DNA from: Atriophallophorus winterbourni
Taxonomy: Eukaryota > Platyhelminthes > Trematoda > Plagiorchiida > Microphallidae
Assembly: GCA_013407085.1 (NCBI GenBank)
Contig: JACCGJ010018819.1
Span: 20,418-84,417 of the forward strand
DNA length: 64,000 nucleotides
Direction of reading: 5' to 3'
Positions 1 through 8,300 of this stretch are shown here, one piece after another. The notes under the pieces are model-generated. The model worked only from the letters and a program-made list of their open reading frames with translations, searched no databases and had not been told where the DNA came from. Within the stretch, counting starts at the first letter, position 1, and each line of letters opens with the position of its first letter. The position numbers and the translations under genes were made by a program.

Positions 1-2159
1 CTCGTTTTAGAGCGTTTCGTTAACTACGGGATAAAGATCAACACAAGTAAATGCATTTTCGGCACAGATTCACTGGACTTCCTCGGTCATCGCCTTACTC
101 GATCTGGTATCACACCTCTTCCCGAGAAATGCCAGGCGATTTCCGACTTTCCTGTCCCCACAACGGTAACCAGTTGCGCCGCTTTATCGGCATGATCAAC
201 TTTTACCGTCGCTTTATTCCAAACTGCGCAAAGATCATTGCACCGCTGACCGATTTGCTCGACTCCAAATCAAAATCACTACAGCTTTCGTCAGAGGCAC
301 TTGAAGCTTTCGCCGCATCCAAAAAAGCTCTTTGCAGTGCCACAGAACTCTCATTCATTGATCCGGAACCGACCTTTCCTTTGTCATTGACGACCGATGC
401 CTCCAATTCGGCTGTGGGAGCTGTTTTACAACAACACCACAAGAACACAGTCCGTCCACTGGCATTTTTCTCGCAAAAGCTTAATCCGGCACAAACTCGC
501 TACAGCACATTTGGCCGTGAATTACTTGCGATATATTTGGCCATACGACATTTCCGTCATTTACTGGAAGGTCGTGACTTCATTATCTTTACGGATCACA
601 AACCATTGACTTTTGCTCTGCAGTCTAAACTTGATCGTCATTCGCCACGCGAGATTCGCCACTTAGATTACATCTCTCAGTTCTCTACCGATATTCGTTA
701 CATCAAAGGAGATGCGAACTTGGTTGCCGATGCTTTATCAAGACCTGACATTTCTGTTTTGTCTACAGGCACACCATTTGATCTCTCCCTTTTGACTAAC
801 CATCAAGCCGAGATTGATAAAACCGAACTCGCGAAGTGTCGATCCCTGGATTTGCAGCAAATTCAGTTACCAAACGCCGATGCCTCGTTGACGTGCGATA
901 TCTCGACAGGGAAACCTAGACCTCTTGTCCCTCTTTCTCTGCGACGTGCCATTTTCGATCATTTTCATTCGATGTCTCATCCTGGAAAGCGTGCCACCGT
1001 GAGGCTAATCGCAGATCGTTTTGTTTTGCCGTCCATGAATAAGGATATACGAAATTGGGTCCAGCATTGCATTCCTTGTCAAAAGAACAAGATATCTCGA
1101 CATACCTTCACACCTTACGTTCCATTTAGGCATCCCAACTGTCGATTCTCTCATGTGCATCTTGATCTCGTCGGTCCTATGCCATCATCGAACGGATACT
1201 CATTCATCCTAACGGCGATTGATCGCTTTACTCGATGGCCGATTGCTGTTCCGATCAAAGACACATGTTCAGAGACTGTAGCACGCGCCTTCGTCGAACA
1301 TTGGATTGCCAATTTTGGCACACCATCTGTCATCACAACCGACCGTGGCGCTCAGTTTCAATCGACTCTGTTCCGAGATTTGACGCGACTCCTTGGCTGT
1401 CAGCACATACGAACCACCGCCTACCACCCTAACTCGAACGGATTGGTTGAACGCTTCCATCGGCAGCTTAAAGCCTCTTTAGCTTGCCAGCCTGATCCTA
1501 ATAAATGGACTGAGAATTTGCCACTTGTTCTTCTTGGAATACGTTCCGCTATCAAAGAAGACATGCAGTGCTCAGCCGCAGAGTTAGTTTTTGGTACCGC
1601 CTTGTGTCTTCCCGGTGAACTCGTTGTGCCCTGCCAGTCACTACCTCCGGCGTCAGATTACATTTCTCGCTTGCGATCGTTCATGTCCAAGTTGGACTTT
1701 ACGCCTCCTCGTCAGCGCATTATCCACCAACAAAAATCACCTCATCTTGATACGTGTGATTTTGTTTTTGTGCGACGCGACTCTGTTTGTAAACCTCTTC
1801 AGTCATCCTATCACGGACCTCACAGAGTTATCGAGCGTAAACACAAGTTCTTCGTTTTGGATATGAATGGTCGACGTGACACAGTTTCTATTGACCGCTT
1901 AAAACCCGCTTTTGTCGAGCTTAAGCCGCAATCTCCACCAAGCATCACTACGCCTCACGCACAACCCCCTGATAATCCTCATGCGCCAACCTCCACCCAT
2001 GTTCATCCTAATTCCCCGGTCCCTCCTACCCCCGTTCAAACCCGAACCGGTAGACATGTGCATTGGCCCAAACGCCTTGCTGACTACGTGACCTTATGAA
2101 CATTTCGAGCGTATGTTACCCTTCATTCAAGCCTAACTAACGCTCTGGTGGGGGAGTAT
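1..2159 (+). mobile_element. Ty3/Gypsy (CsRn1-like) LTR retrotransposon, 3' half of pol
   Basis: The left edge of the window cuts into a Ty3/Gypsy pol region. Bases 1-165 read in frame 1 as the end of the reverse transcriptase palm and thumb (the LGHRLT..GI.PLPEK motif). From about 172 the coding continues in frame 3 with LRRFIGMINFYRRF, so this copy carries a single-base frameshift near 165-175. RNase H and integrase follow, then a short spacer and a polypurine tract (about 2148-2156) directly before the LTR at 2160. The order RT, RNase H, integrase is that of Ty3/Gypsy, and the protein style resembles the CsRn1 clade of flukes (family assignment from memory). The 5' LTR, gag and protease lie outside the window. 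Confidence 0.93.
51..2099 (+). CDS. pol: Gypsy-type pol: RNase H and integrase (partial, frameshifted at its 5' end)
   Basis: The open frame gives 682 codons, of which roughly the first 39 are out of frame with the true pol. RNase H spans about residues 105-235: catalytic Asp in TTDASN (about 116), the GRELLAI Glu, the FTDHK Asp and the NLVADALS Asp. A zinc-binding HHCC region follows (H..SHPGK ... C.PCQKNK). The integrase core has all three acidic residues: HLDLVGP, TTDRGAQF and the Glu in NGLVERFHR. The C-terminal tail is Pro-rich (PPTPVQTRTGRHV). The long intact frame suggests fairly recent activity, but the upstream frameshift near base 172 separates it from the RT. The annotated ATG at 51 is an artefact of the frame, not a real start. 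Confidence 0.9.
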   Translation: MHFRHRFTGLPRSSPYSIWYHTSSREMPGDFRLSCPHNGNQLRRFIGMINFYRRFIPNCAKIIAPLTDLLDSKSKSLQLSSEALEAFAASKKALCSATELSFIDPEPTFPLSLTTDASNSAVGAVLQQHHKNTVRPLAFFSQKLNPAQTRYSTFGRELLAIYLAIRHFRHLLEGRDFIIFTDHKPLTFALQSKLDRHSPREIRHLDYISQFSTDIRYIKGDANLVADALSRPDISVLSTGTPFDLSLLTNHQAEIDKTELAKCRSLDLQQIQLPNADASLTCDISTGKPRPLVPLSLRRAIFDHFHSMSHPGKRATVRLIADRFVLPSMNKDIRNWVQHCIPCQKNKISRHTFTPYVPFRHPNCRFSHVHLDLVGPMPSSNGYSFILTAIDRFTRWPIAVPIKDTCSETVARAFVEHWIANFGTPSVITTDRGAQFQSTLFRDLTRLLGCQHIRTTAYHPNSNGLVERFHRQLKASLACQPDPNKWTENLPLVLLGIRSAIKEDMQCSAAELVFGTALCLPGELVVPCQSLPPASDYISRLRSFMSKLDFTPPRQRIIHQQKSPHLDTCDFVFVRRDSVCKPLQSSYHGPHRVIERKHKFFVLDMNGRRDTVSIDRLKPAFVELKPQSPPSITTPHAQPPDNPHAPTSTHVHPNSPVPPTPVQTRTGRHVHWPKRLADYVTL

Positions 2160-2568
2160 TGTAGTGATCTACTTTCCCTTGTACCTTAGCATTTTGTACA
2201 TACACTTTTTGGCCTTGTATGATTGTTCATTTTTGGCCATGTGTACTTCATTCGAATTAATGCTTGTACAATACACTTTTTGGCGGTTAATACAATTTGG
2301 AACACAGACTTTGTCTTCTTCCGCGATTGCGGAGTTTGCGTGGATCGCCGCGTGCCGGAAATGTGATTAACGGATCCTCCAACATTTTAGCGCTTTCTGC
2401 ACCTTGGATTCCATCATCTCTTGGACTTTTCCTGTGTGGATTATTTTGCTATCGTTGGACTTCTCTGGATCTTTATTTGATCATTTGCTCCTTTTGGTCT
2501 TTTAATGAGTTCTTTCCATTTTTGCCATTTTGTGTGTAGTGCTAGGCTTATATTTTCGGTCCACTACA
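2160..2568 (+). repeat. 3' LTR of the Gypsy element (409 bp)
   Basis: The segment starts TGTAGT and ends ACTACA, an inverted terminal hexamer of the TG...CA type. It follows a purine-rich tract and the end of pol. A diverged copy in the same orientation begins at 63667, which supports the left boundary independently. Shared blocks include the ACTTTTTGGC motifs, GTGATTAACGGATCCTCCAA and the CACCTTGGATTCCATC stretch. No target-site duplication can be checked because the 5' end of the element is not in the window. Confidence 0.85.
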
Positions 2569-3409
2569 ATCTCTTAGCATCGCGATCGTCGGAGATATCC
2601 AACGAACAATAAGAAAAAAACGTTTCGGCATTGATGGTGTCTTCTCTGCAGCTTTCCATCGGAAGAATTTCTGAGCGCTCGATTGGCTCGTTAGCCACTT
2701 ACTGTCCTGTGCAACTGAACTGAACCACTTAAATTTGTTATAGGAGTACCAGGTCCGTAACGTACTTTCAATTTTGGGTTTTCTGAATTCGCTGCGCGGA
2801 TTTTACGTTATTTATTATTCCGTGTTATTTGAATTGATTTTGAATATAGCGGAGTGGTGCATATAACATCCGATGCATTTTACTTGTGCTGGTTCGTGCT
2901 AATGTCAAATTTTCCGCGCGGTACATTCAAATTGGTTGTATTTCCCACGCTTTGTTATGAAAATTATTACCAGTTTTTTCTAATCTGTGAAATTGTTTAA
3001 AAATTTACCAACTATTTTACTATACTATTAAAAGTAAAACGTTCGTTTTATTTCTGATATTTCCTGCTGATGATAAAATAAGCCTGTATTTTTCTGGTAC
3101 ATTATGGTTTCTCAAGCATCTTACTGGCAGATGTGAGTATAAATAATTCTTGCCTTAACGTCAACTGCAGCTGAAATTGGTCAGCTTGCAGACGTTGCGC
3201 TCACACTAGCTGCTCTGGTATACATAAATCTCACTGGGAATTTTGCAAAATGCCGATGGTTGCAGTTGTATTGTAGCGGCTACCACTAACGCCGCTTCTA
3301 TTAATGAAAAACTACGGAATACTGTAATCTCGCTAGCTCGTCAAATGTCGTACCCAGTCAAATATGAGCCCGGGGACAACTGCAGTCAAGGCGAAAGTTG
3401 ACCAAGTTA
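2569..3409. other. AT-rich intergenic stretch
   Basis: I see no coding exon, RNA gene or recognisable repeat here. It lies between the Gypsy LTR and the LINE fragment. Part of 3330-3410 may be the truncated upstream end of that LINE, but no motif confirms it. Confidence 0.4.
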
Positions 3410-4640
3410 GCCAGTTACTGTGCAACGCCACTCATTTCGTAAGCTAACTGTCGTGGTATTCATTGAATTCCTAACCGGATTCGATTCGATCGATCGCCAA
3501 AGTCTATGGAACTGTCTGCTGAGACATGGATTGCCCGAGAAGTATGTTTTGATCCTTAAAGCATTATATTGCCAAACCTCTGGCAAGGTTGGAGCGTACG
3601 AACAATTGTCGTCCACGTTCAATATCTCCGGCGGGGTGCGGCAGGGCTGCCTTATCTCACAGTTCCTTTTTAACTTCGCGATCTACGATTTCCTAAGGAA
3701 AGCTTCAGCTGTTCTAGTGTTGAACTTATCTCGGGTGAGAGAGCTACCGATCTAGAGTATGCAAATGACATCGCCCTTCTGGGAGATGACCCTCGTATAA
3801 TACAACAAGCCCTGGACCGCCTGGCACTTGAAGCTTCAAGGTATGGCATGTGCTTTGCCCCAAACAAGTGTAAAACACTTACACAGGACTGGAGCGGCTC
3901 TCTTCTAAATGTAACTCTAAATGTGACGTCAATCTTGAATTGGTTGACAGCGTTGTTTACCTTCACACTGCTGGTGGTTGTACGATCAGATCTCACAACT
4001 TGTTCGCAAAGCGGGTGTAGCGTTTGCTAACCTTCGCCATTTGTGGCGTCGAAGCGATGCTTCCCTCCATACGAAAGGCTGAGTGTACAACGCTGTTGTG
4101 CGTGTTACACTACTTTATGGCTGCGACACCGGTCTATCCGAGCGGAAGATATACGTCAGCTTTCTGTTTTCGACACCCGTGCATGCGTATGATTGCTCGC
4201 ATTCGGTGGCAGCATCTCGTTATTAATATAAATGTCTGCAAACGGGTGTTAAGAGAAAGCTGCTACGGACTGAGAGAACTGCTGTTTGCTCGTTTGTAAT
4301 GGTTGGGACTTATTTTAAGAATGCCTCCTCACCGTTTACCATACCACGCCTTATTCGCAGAGCCTGGCAGAAGCTAGGAGGATCGACCGGGTGGACAGCC
4401 CATTTGCGGCTGCCTGGATCAGGCTTGTGATTTCATGCATGCATAAATGTCGACCTGTGGTTTTTATTTTTTGGTTGGGATGAAGAAACTCACTGTAGCG
4501 TTAGCCTCAGTTGGGCGTATTCGTTTGCCTGGGTGGGGTCCAAAAGATCCACCTGAAGGTTGGCTGGTGACCTTGCGAGATATGCCTGCAAACCGAAGTC
4601 AGTGACGCCAGTATATTTTGTGTCCTAATTTTTAATACAG
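3410..4640 (+). mobile_element. Decayed non-LTR (RTE/SR2-like) reverse transcriptase fragment
   Basis: The translation shows LINE RT motifs in order: FDSIDRQSLWNCLL..HGLPEKY, then SGGVRQGCLIS, and after a frameshift at about 3715 LEYANDIALLGDDP, the catalytic YADD box with Asp to Asn. It continues with ALDRLALEASRYGM..APNKCK and further on with the C-terminal LINE region (CMRMIARIRW near 4180, LRMPPHRLPYHALFAEPG near 4310, and a WDEETH-type tail from about 4480). Several stops and frameshifts mark a dead copy. A 70-80 bp repeat segment (about 4400-4478) interrupts the C-terminal region. RTE/SR2 assignment is by resemblance; only the non-LTR RT call is firm. Confidence 0.85.
4400..4478 (+). 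repeat. Short repeat inserted in the LINE, copy 1 (repeat also at 5127-5203)
   Basis: The segment beginning GGCTGCCTGGATCAGGCTTG and ending in a GTTTTTATTTTTTGGTT tail is repeated almost identically at 5127-5203. The first 20 bases equal the 3' end of the dispersed repeat family A (see 4670-4905). In this copy it splits the LINE reading frame, so it inserted after the LINE. Confidence 0.7.
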
Positions 4641-4669
4641 TATTATCATATTATATATTATTATTATAT

Positions 4670-4905
4670 ATTTTGCACGGATGTGCAATCGCACAGTACT
4701 TCTGTGCTGTGCGGCTAACACCGTGCTAAATTGATTGGCCAATGGTGGTGAGCTGCATGCTAAAACAGGCTGCAGTCTCACTACCATTTCTATTTTCTTT
4801 TTATCTGTCTAGGCCTGGGCAACCTCACAGTATCATAGCCCACTTGCAGTCTCTGACTGTACGGCACTTTGCCTGGATCAGGCTTGTGCTTTCATACATC
4901 ATATT
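4670..4905 (+). repeat. Dispersed SINE-like repeat, family A, copy 1
   Basis: About 230 bp, running from a GTGCAATCGCACAGTACTTCTG block to GCCTGGATCAGGCTTGTGCT. The same unit recurs at 12478-12690 (+), 17568-17795 (-), 60548-60790 (-), 61730-61980 (+) and as a piece at 9194-9305 (-). Two short hairpins are conserved: CAGTC/GACTG around an AGA loop and a GCCTG/CAGGC stem. No coding capacity. It looks like a non-autonomous retroelement, but no clear A/B box pair was found. Confidence 0.75.
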
Positions 4906-5126
4906 ATATTTGATGAAAAAACAAAAAATCGCATGCAGTGAAACTACAAAAAACAAGCTGCTTTTTGCCCATTTGCTTTCACATATGCCACTTGCCCGCT
5001 TTCCTGTTTTTCACGCGCTTGCTTATCTGCTTTTCCTGCTTCATGTTGCTTGGCACTTTTTCTGACTTATGACTTTTGCGTCATGATGATGATTATTATC
5101 TTTGCTCACGTGCAGTTTTGGCTGTG

Positions 5127-5203
5127 CGCGGCTGCCTGGATCAGGCTTGTGATTTCATGCATACATAAATGTCAACCTGTGGTTTTTATTTTTTGGTTTT
5201 AAC
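5127..5203 (+). repeat. Short repeat, copy 2 of the 4400-4478 segment
   Basis: It matches 4400-4478 with two or three substitutions, including the pyrimidine/G-rich 3' tail. It lies just upstream of the Grx3 gene. Confidence 0.65.
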
Positions 5204-5325
5204 ACCGTTATACATTTTTGATCTGTTGAATACTAACACACGATTTTTTAATTGAACAATAATTTTTTGAACCATTTTCATGTAGAATTGTCACTTTGGT
5301 TCCGTAACAAATTATGTATTTTCAG

Positions 5326-8300
5326 ATGCCAGAACAGACATGCTCAGACGAAGCTTCGTTGCGTTCGTTTATTGCTGCGAACAAGTACGTATTTTGCCAG
5401 TTTCATATACAGGCCATGTGTATTCAATTTCACTGCCTCGTGGGCTCCACAGCACCAGCAGGTCATTGACGTCTTGGGGTTGCTTTCCAAAGAAACGGGA
5501 AATCTTAGCATCAATTTCATCCACGTAAGTTTTACGCTCACAGTGGGTTCACGTTTGCATGGTTACTGCAGAGCAACACCTACACGAGCTTCTGTGTTGT
5601 TTACAGTTAACCGTAAATCGAAAGCATTCCTTTCCTGACCCACTTCCAAAGCAACGTTGATGGGTCCTCAAAGAACGCTAACAACCTTGTTTCTCCTCTG
5701 AAGTTTTCCTTTTATAATATTATTATAATTATCGATGTTGTTGGTATTTGAATAAACGTGTAGGTATAATATCACACATTCAAAGCCTAGTCAAGCACCG
5801 CAAATTCATTGACTGCACGTGTTCTGACATACGATTGGGATGTCCTGGCCCTGATAAAATAAAATGCTAACAGACGTGGAACTTAAACAACTACGAAATC
5901 TAAATGAGATTAAGCTCAAACAAATCAGGGGAGAGCCAGACAGATATAGGAAATTATTAGTGACAGTGAGACTTGCTTCTTTCCTCTATTTCATATCAAA
6001 CCACTGGGGCCATACTGCCCGTGCTTATTATCGGCTTCGTTACCACGAAGATGTATCATCATGATGAAGCACAAGTCTGGAGCCAGACAAAGTGCCAAGC
6101 TGCATTAAGTTGTATATGTTATGTGATTTCGCCCGTTAGGCATGGTAGTAGGCTGCCAAGGTTATTTTCTCTTATTTGTCGTTACCCATTTCACGCCGAC
6201 ATATCTGGTTATAAGGTTTAGCACCCCTTTTACTGTCTTTTGCGGCTGTTATCATAGCCGGGAGTCGCAGTGTTGATAAGCTCCCACTGTCTATATAATG
6301 CTCCCATATGGCGCGCGTCTCAAATAGCCTCTGACAACCAAGTCCAGCTTCTGGGGTGCACGAGTGGCTCCCCGAGCCCGGCGGAACTGCTTCTACCAAC
6401 AGGAGAATGGGCTTGGCGAGTGACTGGCGCCTGAAAACCAGTTTGCTTCGGGTAGATGGAGCTCGTTAGCCTGGGAGGGCATTTCATCTAGGGGAGGAAA
6501 AACCCTGATTTTAAACCTCGCTGCCTTGCGGGATACCCGATCGCGAGAAAGGCTTCGGGAGAAAACCCTGAGGAAAAATCTGGAGCAGAGTCTCGTAGAC
6601 GGTTAGTTGGTGCACACCACCTCTTTCTGGCAACACCCTGCTGCCTTGCAGTTCGCACTTGGTTGTGCAAAGGCTAGAAAAGCTGACTCTAACAAACGCC
6701 GAGTGGTGCTGGGGACGCCGCTTTCTACCCAGATTCCTAAGACCCTTCATTGAAGCCAACTCATCCTCCAGGAGGATATTGTCGTACAAAAGTAAAGTAA
6801 GTGGCGGGCATAGATCTTCACCATTGTGCTTTCGCGGTTCAATTTATTACTGATGACAAATCAGTTCAGTACAGTGTGACATGTGCAGCACATAATTATT
6901 GCACGATTGTACAACAGTGTCCCGATCTTATTATTTTAGTATGGCTGATTGCGCATCCTTCACGTTCTTTGCGTTCATTTATTGCTGCGAACAAGTACGT
7001 ATTTTGCCAGTTTCATATACAGGCCATGTGTATTCAATTTCACTGCCTCATGGGCTCCACAGCACCAGCAGGTTATTGTCGTCTTGGGGTTGCTTTCCAA
7101 AGAAACGGAAAATCTTAGCATTAATTTCATCCACGTAAGTTTTACGCTCACAGTGGGTTCACGTTTGCATGGTTACTGCAGAGCAACACCTACACGAGCT
7201 TCGGTGTTGTTTACAGTTAACCGTAAATCGAAAGCATTCCTTTCCTGACCCACTTCCAAAGCAACGTTGTTGGGTCCTCAAAGAATGCTAACAACCTTCT
7301 TTCTCCTCTGAAGTTTTCCTTTTATAATATTATTATAATTATCGATGTTGTTGGTATTTGAATAAACGTGTAGGTTTAATATCACACATTCAAAGCCTAG
7401 TCAAGCACCGTAAATTCATTGACTGCACGTGTTCTGACATACGATTGGGATGTCCTGGCCCTGATAAAATAAAATGCTAACAGACGTGGAACTTAAACAA
7501 CTACGAAATCTAAATGAGATTAAGCTCAAACAAATCAGGGGACAGCCAGACAGATATCGGAAATTATTAGTGACAGTGAGACTTGCTTCTTTCTTCTATT
7601 TCATATCAAACCACTGGGGCCATACTGCCCGTGCTTATTATCGGCTTCGTTACCACGAAGATGTATCATCATGATGAAGCACAAGTCTGGAGCCAGACAA
7701 AGTGCCAAGCTGCATTAAGTTGTATATGTTATGTGATTTCGCCCGTTAGGCATGGTAGTAGGCTGCCAAGGTTATTTTCTCTTATTTGTCGTTAACCATT
7801 TCACGCCGACATATCTGGTTATAAGGTTTAGCAACCCTTTTACTGTCATTTGCGGCTGTGGCAGGCATAGGTCTTCACCATTGTGCTTTCGCGGTTCAAC
7901 TTATTACCGATGGCAAATCAGTTCAGTACAGTGTGACATGTGCAGCACAGAATTATTGCACAACTGTGCCCCGATCTTATTATTTTAGTACGGTTGATTG
8001 TGCGTCCTTCACGTTCGTTTGTATAAGACCTCATTTCCGTTTTACCGCTTTTACTTGTTGAAGCAATTGACAGTTATCGGTTGGCTTTATTTTATAGGTA
8101 GACGCTGAGAAATTTCCTGAATTTTCAAAAGAACTAAAAGTAACTGATGTCCCAACTGTCATCGTTTACAATGTGAGTTGCATTTCTGTTCAGTGTTATT
8201 TTTACTTTGTGCTTGCATTACATTTATTTTAGTATTGTGTCCATTGTGTATCAGTACAAAATGTCGCGGATCCATCCAATTGATTTCGATAGCCACATCT

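Larger units (their letters stand above)
5362..6968 (+). repeat. Tandem duplication, unit 1 (1059 bp plus a 551-bp insertion)
   Basis: Positions 5361-6249 align with 6971-7859 at a constant offset of 1610, and 6801-6965 align with 7860-8018 at an offset of 1059. The difference equals the 551-bp insertion at 6250-6800. Unit 1 starts inside Grx3 exon 1. Substitutions are few (about one or two per hundred bases over most of the unit), so the duplication is recent. Confidence 0.88.

Noticed and set aside
5864..7674. Two near-identical ORFs of 66 codons (5864 and 7474)
   Set aside because: They are the same intronic sequence present in both tandem units. There are no splice sites or domain, and similarity comes from the duplication, not from coding selection.
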